From Eleginops maclovinus (lineage: Eukaryota; Chordata; Actinopteri; Perciformes; Eleginopidae): a DNA stretch of 64,000 bases. Positions 43,520-56,366 of the stretch are shown here, one piece after another; within the stretch, counting starts at the first letter, position 1; each line of letters begins with the position of its first letter. Position numbers and translations under genes: made by a program. The stretch is from contig NC_086364.1 of NCBI RefSeq assembly GCF_036324505.1, positions 17,238,148 to 17,302,147 on the forward strand, written 5' to 3'. The notes under the pieces were generated by a model. That model was not told the DNA's origin. It saw nothing but the letters and a program-made list of their open reading frames with translations, and searched no databases.

Positions 43520-44346
43520 CAGGGTGCGATTTGTAGGGGGGGATGGTGAGGATTTCCCCCCCTCTGGTTTTCCTATCCCTACCTCTGCTAAATTATTTTT
43601 ATCTCCGGTGGGGACAAGGATTTCCCCCCCTTGATAGCGATGAATGCAACTTAACTGCTAGCCTACTTAAACTCTTGAAATCTAACGATCTTCAGTGTCT
43701 TTACATCAGAGTAGGCTATTCAGCAGCCTTCTGGCAGACGGTGCATATTTCTGAACGTCATCGAACACAAAAACATTGTAACATTTTTGTGCGGGAACTT
43801 CGCAGGAAAAACAGCGCTGAACCAAACATGAAACGCGTTCAGAGCAGCATATCATCTTACTTTACAGGACCCATTTGCAGAATTGTGGATAGAAGAGGGC
43901 CGAAATGCTGCAGACAATGCCCCGATAGGAAAAACGAAAAAGCCACCACAAATTTGTCACCAGAGCCGACTGTTTACTTTGTCTAGTTTTCCAGACCTGT
44001 CCCTGAGTGTTGACAGCACGTTGTGCTATTTAGTGAATTATTTTGAGTGTTTGATTTAAGTTAATTGGAGGGTCTTTTCATGGAGAGCATTGATGCTGTT
44101 CTATGGTGCTTTCTGCCTGTTAGTGCGTACGCATGTTTTTGTGACGTTGAATAGAAATCCATGTATGGGTTATTAAAAGTTTTGCCATGTTGTGATGGGG
44201 ACTAATCCACGGACCCGAAAAAAGGGCCTGTCTACTTTTAGCGTTTTTTTCTCCCTAGTTATGCAAGTTAAAAGTCCAATGTTCTTGTCTATGAATAAAT
44301 TTAAAAAAACATCCCCCCCTCTGTTTTTTTGTCAAATCGCACCCTG
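43520..44346 (+). mobile_element. Internally deleted hAT transposon with perfect 8-bp target duplication
   Basis: A perfect 14-bp inverted repeat (CAGGGTGCGATTTG and its complement) bounds 827 bp. The octamer GTAACACA flanks both sides (43512-43519 and 44347-44354). The right copy runs straight into a CA microsatellite, so the element landed at the edge of that tract. Near the left end GGATTTCCCCCCC occurs twice. The interior keeps a short coding stretch (43828-43986) but is too short for a transposase of about 600 residues. Confidence 0.9.
43828..43986 (+). pseudogene. N-terminal remnant of a hAT transposase (52 codons)
   Basis: The ATG at 43828 opens a frame starting MKRVQSSISSYFTGP, like the first residues of many hAT/ZBED-type transposases (KRxQxxIxxFF). 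It continues through a basic region with PKCCRQCP and stops at 43984-43986. The frame is open upstream to 43543 but that part is low in resemblance. QSSISSYF fits the PCNA-interacting consensus QxxIxxYF. No catalytic or dimerisation region is present. Confidence 0.5.
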
Positions 44347-44476
<130 letters not shown>

Positions 44477-45425
44477 AAAATCAATATTCCGGTGAATCGA
44501 AAAGACTTTGTACACATTTTTCATTACAAATTTATTGCAAATATAGAAATAGATCTTTTGTACAGAAATCGCAAAGGGAAAATAATGTCAGTATCGGCAA
44601 AAAATAATTAAAGAAATAAAAAGAAAGCCAAGAATTGTTCCCTTCATCCAAACCTGAGTTTTGTCTCTCCACTTTGGTCTTATAACATTAGCATGTAGAG
44701 CTGAAACCAGAGGGGAGAGTCACTTTAGATTTGGACGGAATATGATCATGGGACTTTTGATTTAATAAAGTGACGGACAGTTTAAGATCAAAAGACCCCC
44801 GGATACTGTCAACATGGCAAAAGCCCTGACACAAATGGGACATAAAAGGCCGAATAGTAACTAAGATCATAACATTTTAATGCAAAAATTAGCTTTGGCC
44901 CTTGGGATCAAACAGATAGTGGTTATACTTTTGCACTAAAGTGATTAAATTAGCTGTTTGTGGTATTTTGGTAAGGGGCTACCATAGTTTGGAGACTGCT
45001 TTACAGCATAAAACCTGTAAGTCAGTGAAATGCCTCTACTCCTTTCTTGTATGTGTTAGTAAAAGGGATGAATATAAATGCTTCTGTAAAGAGAATGGAA
45101 CATGTCAGTAAAAGGAATGTAAAATGTGTTACTACAGCAGAGAAATTGCAATGGTTCAACCTCTAAAAACACATGGTATTTTATTAATATTGTACTTTGC
45201 TCAAATATGTCCTGAAGCGGTAGTTTGTCAGATTGTGCAGTGAAGTGTGAAATTGTATCCCTAAACTCAAAGGAATAAGAGCTCAGTAGAAGTCAAATCA
45301 CTGAATGCTGACTGTGCAGGTTTTGAAAGCCTTAATCATGACTGAATAATAGTTTCATTTGGGCTCATTGCTCGGCATTATGCCTATCTAAAAGTACACA
45401 GTTCTGCATCATGTGTAAATAAACG

Positions 45426-45850
45426 GTAATACTTTTGTTGCTGCGGGGCCAAGACAATATTAGCACTGGAACCGATCAATGCGCAGACATTTAATTTCTT
45501 CAATGAGTCAAGGAAGGCCCCGCTCCCCTGCACTCTTGACAGCGATTTTCGGAAGCCGCTGAGTTTTCAATCTCTGGCACTGACAAGGCCAATCATTCTG
45601 ACTTTGGGACTGCCACAGCACTGGATTGTGTGTTCGGAATAGCAATGGATTCCCTGCCTCTGCTATCTGTGAGCAGAGAAAACATTAATGTTGATCAGAA
45701 TGAACTGCTCTCACTACAATGGGACCTTTTTAGCAAGCTTCCCCACTCCGGATCTGGCACTAGATTAATAGGAGCTATGCGTTACAGATTAGCCCCCAGT
45801 ACCAATAAAACTGCCCTATTAGATAGCAGCTCAATTTTACCCAATTAAAA
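45426..45850. promoter_or_regulatory. Candidate conserved non-coding element
   Basis: A 425-bp block of balanced composition lies between AT-rich, repeat-bearing DNA. It is non-coding in all frames over its length and dense in homeodomain-like cores (TTAAT, ATTAG, TAATGTTGAT, GATTAATAGG). This is the look of developmental enhancers near neural genes, but conservation has not been tested. Confidence 0.2.
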
Positions 45851-47505
45851 CATGGCTCTACAAACTGGGTTAATAATGTAATATAGAATTGCCATGTTGA
45901 GAAGCTGAGGAGAAAAGCCCCTAGGCCTCTTTAGGGTTTGGCAAGGGCCTCCACCACAGAACAGGCTATACATCTCAGTTGGAGAGTCTTGTACTGTCAC
46001 TGCAGAATGTAAACATGGAAAGGATTTATGGTTCGCTTTTTCCGTACGGACTGTAATGCAATAACTAAACTGTCAGCAGAGGTGCAGTAGGTGTTACCAG
46101 CACAACATTGGATGGTTGCCAAATGAAATGTACTCGGCCTACCTTATAGTCACAACTTGGTCCAAACGAACGACTTATACTTAGTTTGTTCATCTCTATG
46201 TTCACACTATTGTGTCTATAAAGACTTCATCTATGAAAACAACATTTATTATTCGTTTCCACATCCGTGCAGGTTTCTACTTTTGTTGAATCAAGTTGAG
46301 AAGCAGTATTTTTCCTGCACACAAAATGCTTTTCAGCAGTGTATAGTATTATAACAATGAATAACTATAAATAACTGATTTACAACACACGATGTTAGAT
46401 GAATTTCATCAACTAGTTGGCTAGAAAACCAGCAGGCTGTGAGAGGAGAGGATGGGGAATGAAAATCTCTGATTTAGCTAACAGCGAGTGGGCTGCGTCA
46501 GAGGGAGAAGCTGCTGACGCTGCATTGATTTACGAGTGACTTCTAACTGATGGATTTGGATTAGATTAACACCATTAAACAATACCTACTGTGTGTGTTT
46601 CGATGTCAATGACTCTTCTTTGAACCTGTATTGTCATGTGTTATGTCTCTAATAGTAAAAAACTTGAAGGAAATATTGTTTTGCCATGAAGTAGGCAGCT
46701 TATTTAAAGAGAAAATACAACCACAAACTGTGACAGGGCCTCGCCTCGAGCCAAAGAAGATAGCTTTGCATGTCTGCCATGGAGAATAATATTTGTAATA
46801 GAGAAGAACAGAATGCAGTTTCTCAGAACAGATGGATGTGAACACCCACAAGCCTCAGACATTTTTACCCTCTCTTTGCACTGCACACGCCACCAGCCTG
46901 TGGCTCAAAGAGCATAAGTGGTAGCTGCAGTGTCAGTATACTATACAATCAAATGAAAAATTAATAGGTTAGAATGTAAATAGAAAACGTCACAGAGAAT
47001 AAAAAACGGCTTAAAACCTAAAAGTTCAAATCAAATCTACTTGACAATATTGTTTTTAAGCCCCTACAGTTTTTGTTTTTCAATGTACGTCCACTCAACA
47101 ATATATTTTTCTCTCAAAAAATACAGGGAATCATGCAAATATAACAACTTTTCTTTTATGTAGTACACTATGTTAAGCTTTCTCTGTTCATAAACCTTTA
47201 TAACATATATCATTGCAAGTACTAAAAGTCAATCCCTTGGTTCCCAACAACCAACCGCCCCACCCGAAAAAAGAAAACAAACCCTAACAAAGTAAACAAA
47301 GACAAACAACCAACTGAAAAAAAGAGAAATACACAGACATATCAAGAGATCAGGCTGAGTATAAAACATCCATAGAAGCATTTTTTTAACCTTAGCATTT
47401 TTTTTCTGTATATAGTGTACAAAATTCACAGATATTTCACAGATTCTTTAAGTCTTTTGTCAGTCTTTGGAAACTAAACATTGCAGTTAATGCATAAATG
47501 TTAAT

Positions 47506-47507
<2 letters not shown>

Positions 47508-47595
<88 letters not shown>
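47508..47595. repeat. (GT)n microsatellite, about 44 perfect units
   Basis: A perfect tract of about 88 bp. Confidence 0.98.
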
Positions 47596-47597
<2 letters not shown>

Positions 47598-50500
47598 CAG
47601 GTCTCCATTCAGGTGGCAAATAATAGCCTTACTTGGCTTTCTTTTAGGATTTGCAAATGCTCTTCTGCTCAAAAAAAACTTTGTTTAGAATGACCAGAGC
47701 TTTCTCAACCTGAAAGAAAAGTCATTAAAATGCCAACTCTATGCAGGGTTTAAAATCAAAACAGCTCAGGTAAAGCTTTAATGGTTTTGCAGGATGCTTC
47801 TTCAAGGCGTAAAAACATGAAACATGTCTGATATATCTTAATGAAGACATTTAGTTGTTTGTGAATGCTTCCAACATAAAAATGTCAGGCTTTTCATTTG
47901 TAGATTTAAAAACTGCTTGGCAGTTGTAAAGGCAGCGTTGGCAGTGTTAAGCCAGTCAGAGCTGCCTCATTAAAGAATGACCAACAAAGCAGTCGGCCAA
48001 AACATATTTCATTCATCTCAAATGACTTGCTTTCTTCATTTTTTTTGATGGATACAGTTTTGCATTAAAGCAACATTTTACAAAATGGCATGTGTTTCAT
48101 TTTTCCACACATCTTATTGTGCCTTCTGTAGCTTTCAGGAGAAGATCAACAGTGTGGTTCCTTTTATGAAATGTGTTACAATATCCACAAAGGCAATCTC
48201 CCGCACAGTAATATATCAAACCTAATAGCCCATTAGATAAAAGGTCTGAAGATACCAAATGAAAGGATTTAAAACCGATTCTCAATGAATATACCTGTCT
48301 GTCACCTGCCTTGAAACTAAGTGCAAATAAAGAATTAGGGATGTCTCAGTTGCCAGGCGTGCTGATTTTTTTGAATATTTTGTCAGACCGGTTCCCACAA
48401 TATACTTTCTTATGTGTGTGTCTCTTTCCTTTGGTGTGTGTGTTTTCTTTTTTTGCAGCAACATGAATCATGCACGGTTAGTTTTAGTGTAGCCATATTT
48501 CCACATCCTTTATCCCAGATGTCTGCGTGCATTAAGCCAAAATCCCCTTCCCATTGCTATCTTCTCTTTGAAGACCTTGCCCATTACCTGCCTTTCAGGA
48601 AAAGAGTCATTTTTGGTTTAGTCACACTGTGACTCATTCTGGCTCACTTGTGCATTTTCCAGTTTTTGCCGACTACTCTTGCCGTGTGTGTGTTTGTCGG
48701 GGAGGGAAAAAGGTTTTAAAATCACTTATTGGCTACATAATAAACCACATGTAAAAAATAGGTTTGCTGTGATTGTGTCAACATGGGTTATTCGACATGT
48801 TATAATTAAAATATTTCATGTGTCATGTGTCTTACTGCTGGATATTGGTCATCTAATCCAGTTTTCTCTTGGTTACATAATAGAATATATTACTTCTGTG
48901 GTTTAGAAATTAGAATAATGTGCAGATTGTGTACAGTTTTTTTTCTCTCCTTGTAAAAAGATGATCAAGTAAATCATTACGCCAAAAAACGTATTGAGAT
49001 TACACAGCTTTTTTTTTTCTGCATTAGTAATTAAGACCGTATCCTCAGATTACATCCCAATGATGATGATCACTCGTAAAAGCAAAGTCTCCCTTTGAGT
49101 GAGATTGCCTTAATGACGCATGACATGGATAAAAAGTTAAGTGTGTCATGGGAGGATGGAAAACTTTTACTCTGGTCTTTACTAATGAAAGCATTTAGTA
49201 ACTAAACTAAACTAACTAAACTGATTAGACATAAGTCCACACCCCCATTTTTGGCTGTAATTCATTATTTATACAACTAAATGTTGGTTTAATCAGGCCA
49301 GCCTAGTTAAAAGATAGCATCAAAGAAATAACATCAGAAACCATCTGTGATTTCTTGTGGTATAGACGGATAGGGGCAGCAACCCGAGCCAGCCACCCAC
49401 AGAAAGGATGAAACATTAATAGCACATTAGATGGCTTTCTCACGTCTAGCTTTCCTGTGGCTGTGAGACAAACAACAAGGACGGTGCTACAAAAAGGACC
49501 ATTGATCACTGACTGAGCCTCCCTCCAGGGGTTCAACGAGGATATGAGCAGCATGGGAAGGAAGACAAGGCTTTTTTGTTTGATGCTGGCTTTGTGGCAC
49601 AGGTAGAAGGACATGACTTTGAGAGATATTACCGGTCCTGTTTGAGATTTAGATAATTCAGATCAGTCAGTTATTCAAAGCGGATGTCTCTTTTTAATCC
49701 AAAGCTATCCTGTGCGGTGACAATTGAAGATATAATCACATTTGGATTTTGCATGATTATCTTGTGGTCATTTTGGGAGCGGGCTTTCAATTGATTATTA
49801 AGGTTGAGACACAACACAATATCCCCTAAAACAATAGCACTGTTCATTAAATCCTTGGCATTTCTCCCTCTAGCATGTTCTTTGTTGGGCTGGTAATGAC
49901 GTGGCATAATAGAAATAAATTCAAACAAATCTGTGAATAAAGTTTGAGCAGAAGAGCAGTTGCATAAACATTCACACCCCCTGAAAATCAGTTTCCTGGT
50001 AAATATGTGTGTGTTAAATATAGTCATTAAAATGCATTAAATAAAAAAATCATCCATCTAATCAGTAATACCCAGGATTTTCTGTCACATTAAATCATGT
50101 CAGATAGATGAACATTAATGGCAGCTGTAATAATGAGCAATCCTGATATTACTGAATGTTTCTAAATCTGCTGTTACGCTTATCCTCAGTGTCCATGTCT
50201 GTAAACGTATTATGGCAGTTGAGGATCTGGGAACCAAATTTCTTCAGTGGGATTACTCCGAAGAAAATCCTTTCTTCTGATTTGTCTGAGTCAATCACAG
50301 TAAAACAAGCTCCTTTGGAAATGTTCTTATCTCAGGTAATTGGAGACGAGTGGGAGACATTTCCAAGACTGTCTGTTCATCACATGGTGCTTTATCATAA
50401 AAAGAAGGCGGATAAGGTGGTGCATCCCAGATACGCGATTTTTAAAAGGTGACCATGAGACTCTTGAATCCATCAATTGTAAACACTCACATCAGCACAC

Positions 50501-51400
50501 TGACTCCAAGGGTAATGACCTCTGACCCCGACGGTATGCACACATCTTTATAAGACAAGGGAAAGGAGACAGAGATAGATTCATGAAACAAAGAGAGAGG
50601 AAGAAAAAACAATCAATACGGGGGTATCATAACACTCCACCCTCTCATATTTGCATACTGAGTCCTGTTCAACCTGGATTTTTTTCAGAGGATAAAAAAG
50701 AAAGAAAAGGAAAGCAATGTTGATAGGTGTTGAACAGACCCTCATCCTATTACCTGTGGCGGAAAGAAGGGCAATTACTTCCTCTTACCATCTGATAAAA
50801 CAACAGGAAGTGCCTCATGCTGAACCATTGGAACTATGGGAGCAGGGAAGGTAGTGGGAGATGGATCAAAACACACCATCCACAGAAAAGAAGAGATTAA
50901 AAATGAATAAAGCCCTGAACAAAACTGTGGACCTCTGATTCAGTTTTTCACATTTTTCGGGTGTGATCTCAGATTGTGTATGTCAGCAGTGAAAGCAAAA
51001 ATCCAAAGGCTACACAGCACTTTGGGAAAGCAGGAGGCCTTTTGCCAGAATGCCTGACAATAACACTATCATTAGGAAAATCACAAGTACATTGTTTTAT
51101 AGAAAAGGCCAGATGGGTGGATAATACTATACAAGAATGGAGATTAGATCATGGCTGTGTTAGCAAGAGGCACTGCACTACTGTGGTATGTATATCTGAG
51201 CATTAATGGACAATAACATTAACATTGTTGAGATTTATACATTTGTCCATGCCATTAATAATCTAGTATTGTTTAGACTCAAACAACCACCCAATAGGCA
51301 ATATATGAAAACTATTAATTTAGGTAAATTTGGGCACATACAATATATTCTGACAAGGCATGCTAATACCCACTTATACTTACCACTGTGTACCACACAG

Positions 51401-51401
<1 letters not shown>

Positions 51402-51439
<38 letters not shown>
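51402..51439. repeat. (CA)n microsatellite, about 19 units
   Basis: A perfect tract of about 38 bp in the interval downstream of elfn2. Confidence 0.95.
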
Positions 51440-51442
<3 letters not shown>

Positions 51443-52820
51443 ATGAGGCGTAAAGTGCGAGCGAGCATGCCTGTCACAAGTTGGCTAATTCAGTTATCAA
51501 TAGACAACAATAGCATTAATTTCCAGAAAAGAACAGACATGTTGGCAGTAATTAGAGGTGTCCTTTCCCTCTGTGCCTCTTCCCGTTTTTAATGTAGGGA
51601 AAGGATTTGGAATGTACTCCAGTGCTTACATTGAATGGTGCAAATAGATTTCCGCATAACCTGCTTGTAATCTACTTACGTTCACAGTGGCTGCAGAAAA
51701 AAAAACATATTTATATCCTTGCTTTTGCTTCCTTTGTTCTTCTTAAACCCCCTCTCGCTTTCAATTTCTCCTGTTCCATTGTTGCGTATATTACATGTAT
51801 TCTTTGGGGATTGTATGAGCTCATCTTTAACATGGTTAAATGTGACAGCTATCTATTGTACAGGTAAGTAGCATTTAACTATCTTCATAAATAAAAAGGA
51901 TTTTGCCTTCTGCACTTCAAATCACGCTCAATATTCTGATCATTACATGGGCAAATGCTGTTTTGGACAGATAGGGACATTTGCAGGACAACATTCTTTA
52001 CACCACTCATTGAACCATGCAAGGGAGTTAGTTTGAAATGTGTTGAACACTTCTGGGGAGAAATAAAGTAATATTTTAGGCAAATGTACCACTTTAATCT
52101 CTTTCTCTCTCAGGACCTTCAAGCCCTCTTGACTGCTTTTCCCTATTCTTTTGTTATTTCTTTCCATTTCTCCAGTGTGACAGATGCTATTGACATGCAA
52201 ATGATACCTCATCCGCATGAAGAGAGATAGGGTCTGCATTTGACAACTATGTTCACTAAACGGCATGCTGTCACTTGACAACAGAGCACAGATCCTACCA
52301 TCCATAGTCTCCCTTTGCCTCGAAGTCTAAACATATCCAAGTGCAAATTAACACAGCACCCAAAACCAAATAGAAAACAACATATTGGATCACAAAAGCT
52401 TAAAATGAAGGATATCAGCATTTACCTCCTGGGATTATCCATAGATGGAAATGTGGCACTGATAGAGACGGTCCATCTGATCACAAACATAATCACTCAG
52501 AAGTACAGAATTACACAGTTGGAATTTGCTTTCTGTGCTATAAATAAAACCCACCAACACTAAATGAGAATGATCCAGAAATAGTGCTACAACAAAGTGT
52601 AAAATAAAACACCATAATGATTCTCGAATCCCAGGCACAGTTTCACAGTCCTTGCTTTAGCACAATATTCTATACACCTAGCATGCCAAAAAACATAACA
52701 AAGGCAAAGTTTTGTCCTCAATGTTCTCTACATTATCCTCATATCCTTTCTCTAGCCAGCAGGCATGAAAGGAAATTATCCAAACTCTTTTTTCTGCAAT
52801 GCCTATCTCTGGTCCCACAG

Positions 52821-53213
52821 TCACAGCTTCTGCTGTGCCGACACCCCTTTCCAGTAATCAAGGATGTCATGCAGGTCCTCGCCTTTAGCGAACTGCACCT
52901 TTTTTCTAAGGGCGTTCCCGGCCGTCACATAACAGGCCTCATCACGCTGGCCTTTCCGGTAAGGACGAAAACGCTCCCAAATCCGCAGCGAGCTCTCTGA
53001 GGAGTACTCAGGGCTGGAGGAGTAGCCGGAGTAACTGGAATGGTGACGGGCAGGAGAAAGCTGGGAGTAAGAGGCTGCATCCCTGCGGGAGCGCGTCAAG
53101 GGCTTTAGGAAGGAAACCTTCTGGGCTGGGGAGCCTTGGTGGGAGCCTTCATAATACAGAGCTGGGACGGAGTGGCGGTGCTCCGAGCAGTGGTAGTCCT
53201 GCTGCACCTCCAA

Positions 53214-53261
<48 letters not shown>

Positions 53262-53279
53262 ATGCTGTTGATGCTGCTG

Positions 53280-53324
<45 letters not shown>

Positions 53325-56300
53325 GTGATGTATTTTCTGTTGTTGATGGTAATGGTTTTGCTTCTGGTTGTCCTGATGTTGTGCACCAACACCACCGCTG
53401 TCGCAACCACCACCACCCCCTCCAACGCAGCTCCCACTCCCCACTAAAGGCAGTCTTTCAAGGGGCTCCCCACAGCCCACGGGACTGGCTCTGTCTTGGT
53501 ACTGTGGCTGTTGTTTACAGGCATCTGGGCTCCGAGGCTCAGAAACTTCCAGGCTATAAACCCTAGCTCCTCCACGTTCCCTGTCCCGACCCATGGACCC
53601 ACAAGAGGTGGTGCTGGACTGTTTCTTGACAGAATTTGCAATAATCACAGCGGCATCTGCACTCATTTGCCGCTGGATGGGACGTACAGCAGTAGCTGGT
53701 GGAGGAGGCCTGTAGGGGGGACTGACAACAAATCCACCACCACTGATCCCTGGGCGCTCACAGAGAGGAGCATTCAAGGCAGGGAGTGGAGGCGGAGGGG
53801 GTATTTTGGTGGGAGCACTGACTTGGCACATATCTGACAACCCTTGGGAGAGTGGGATTAGGCCACGAGTCAGAGAGGATGTGCTGGTGGGGGGAGGGGA
53901 GGTGGGATTGGAGCAGGCTGTTGGGTTATTAGAGACCCCTGAAGCAGCGACTGCTGCCGCATCCAGCTTAAGTGCATCAATGCAGTTGTTAATGATCTGG
54001 TTAACTTTGTCCACCTCCATGGCAATGGTGGAAATCTCAGATGCAGAGCCATGTCCGTCATCATCTGAGTCATCTCCTATATCAGTACCATCATCGTCCC
54101 TCAAGTCCATCCCTCCATGACCACCATCTCCCAATCGCTCCATCCCAGCCCCACCAGTTCTGACATCCATATAGTTTCCTTTACTTGTAGCCAAGGCCTC
54201 TGAAAAGGCAGTAGCCATCTTTTCCACTTGTGGGATAGAGGAAAGTCTGGAGGAACTGGTGTTTGCTGAGTGGAGCATTCCCGAGCTAGAGGATTGGGAC
54301 ATGGGAAGTTTGCCTCCATGGTGGTGCTGATACTGGTGATGTTCTCTGGACTGCTCCTGAAGCTTGTGGACTGCCATTGGATCATTTGCCACTGCTGCCG
54401 CCACTTCTGGTCCATAGCGCATTTCTAGTATAGTTTTCTTGACACAGATGGACTTCCTCTTGTCATCATGCATCCGTTTCTTACGAAGACAATAGTAGAC
54501 AAAGCCTAAGACAATGAGCATGCCAAAAAGGCAGCCCACAATGGTCATGATGTAGTGAGTAGTGGTGGAAGGTGTGGGGAGCAAGTCATCTTGATTTTGA
54601 GCTCGAGTTGCAAACTGGAGGCAGGTGTGGTTGTAACGTTGAGAGTTTCGTATGGATGCTACACAGAAGGTATAATTGGTGTGTGGCTTGAGCTTGTTAA
54701 GGGTGATCATCTCCTTCTTGTTCTTCAAATTCATAACGTCAGACACATATGTGTGGTTGTATTGTGTCAGAATATACATTTTGCTGTAGGGCCTTGGAAT
54801 CTGTACAAAGAGAGAGGCTGAGGACAAAGAGACATGCTGAAGCTTGATACTGGGAATAAAGCTGTTTTCAGTGGATGAGGAAGAGGTGGTGGGCTGCCCA
54901 ATAGCTCCAATCCGCTCTGGTTCGAACCCGGAAGGACCATCCAGATCTGGTGGGAGTGAAGTCATCCCTGGAATCATCACTCCATCTCGGCAGTGATGGT
55001 TCAAAATCTTTTTAGCATTTCGACCAGCATGGCCAGTAGCAATAAGTAAGGGGTAGCCAAACATCTCCCGAGGCGTCTCACACTGGAGGCGGTCATAGGT
55101 GTGTGTTACGTTGTTGAAGGACTCCAACCAGGTGAGGAAGCTGTAGAGATCACAGCCGCAGTGGAATGGGTTTCCTGCCAGTTCACACACCATGAGTCGA
55201 TTCAGGACCGTGAACGTAGATGGGTCAATGCGGCCAAGTCTGTTGGATGACAGGTCAATGCTGCTGAGGCTAGGGCACTCCCAGAATGCATTGCTGGCAA
55301 TAACTTCAATGAGGTTGTGCTGGAGGAAGAGGCATTGCATCCGTCCGAGTCCTCTCATCATACCCTCAGTTAAGTTTGTCATCTTGTTGTAACCCAGCTG
55401 GAGGACCTGAGCAGAAACACAAAGGTAGCATTTGATCATTTAATTCCTTTTTAGACTTTATACCCAGTTTAAGGCATAATTTGACAACATTAGCACGTCC
55501 ACATATGGTAAATTGGGATAACCCATTTGATTGTCTTACTGTGCCCCTTTTCCCGTTGACTATTTACGCAAGTCCTGTTTCATTTGTAAAGTTGTTGTAC
55601 CAATTATACCCACTGGAGGTTGTGTACTTGAGATTAGGAGAACTTGTAAGTATAAAAGGTTAGTACACTCACCCCCATCTCTGAGTGGTTAGTTGAATTA
55701 TGTTGGCAACTCAGTTCATTGAAGAACATTTTATTACCATCACTCCTATAACCATAATACTCCCTCTTATGCATGTTCAGGCATTCATAAGAGTTAACTC
55801 AATTTCATAATTAACAAGACAAATTCACTGAAATGCGCTGCAACGAGATGTTAAGAAATTAAGCAACTTGTTTGATAGAAGGGCTTAATCACAATAAATC
55901 GAATCAAGCTCAAACTGTAATCAAGCTGTAGCCACATGACAATCCTAGTCTCAATCTGAGGTGTAATGCATTGTGAACTATGTTATTGTGTTCATCTCAA
56001 AGCTTTTATCATCCATTCATCCTTCACCTGTAGGTTGGCTTGTCCTGCAAAGGCTCCATCCTCAATATAGCTGATTTCATTCTTGGTGAGGTTGAGGTCA
56101 GTCAGGTTGGTGAAGCGATACATGGAGCTGAAGAGCACAGCTTTCAGCTTGTTTTCATTCAATCTCAAGTCATGGACGGTGTTGTTGATGTGCTGGGGGA
56201 TTGTCTCGTAGGGCGGCTGGTTCTGACTGCAGATAGCCAGCCACACGTAGCCTTTGTCCCCCTCAATGAGCCAACAGTCTCCATTGACCATATGGGGAAA

Positions 56301-56366
56301 GTGGGAGAAGAGTAGGAGGGTGGGGAGAATAAGAAAAAGTGCGGAGGTGGTAAAAACACCCTGCAT
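52821..56366 (-). CDS. elfn2: Extracellular leucine-rich repeat and fibronectin type III domain protein 2 (two coding exons)
   Basis: The coding sequence joins 56366-56028 and 55406-52821 in phase 0, giving 974 residues. The ATG at 56366-56364 (A at -3) starts a signal peptide of about 29 residues ending near MVNG; the open frame upstream has only GTG. Mature sequence begins DCWLIEGDKGYVWLAICSQ. Leucine-rich repeats span about 55-190 with a cysteine capping region (NPFHCGCDL to about 253). The fibronectin type III domain is about 298-382 and the transmembrane helix about 397-419. The cytoplasmic tail has CVKKTILEMRYG, proline-rich and glycine-rich parts, a Gln/His tract (808-844), two RVxF-like PP1 motifs (KVSF 876-879; KVQF 949-952) and the ending DYWKGVSAQQKL. 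The QQKL ending and HCSEHRHSVPALYYE favour ELFN2 over ELFN1. Family role: postsynaptic adhesion protein acting in trans on group III mGlu receptors and PP1 regulator. Which teleost duplicate (a or b) this is cannot be told. Confidence 0.95.
53214..53324 (-). repeat. Coding CAG repeat (polyglutamine/histidine tract of elfn2)
   Basis: On the coding strand the order is 14 Gln, then HQQHQQH, then 16 Gln, 37 residues in all. Two runs are pure CAG (13 codons at 53283-53321 and 14 at 53220-53261); the ends carry single CAA codons. Antisense and shifted frames give spurious poly-Leu, poly-Ala and poly-Ser products. Confidence 0.97.
55407..56027 (-). other. elfn2: elfn2 intron within the leucine-rich repeats
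   Basis: 621 bp, donor GTGAAG after the codon for Gln 113 (ANLQ) and acceptor TTTCTGCTCAG before Val 114 (VLQLGYN). Phase 0. The joined protein is continuous with the ELFN family, so the intron is well supported. Confidence 0.88.

Noticed and set aside
53105..53447. Long frames encoding poly-Leu, poly-Ala and poly-Ser across the CAG repeat
   Set aside because: They are shifted or antisense readings of the elfn2 CAG tract; only the Gln frame continues into conserved ELFN sequence.
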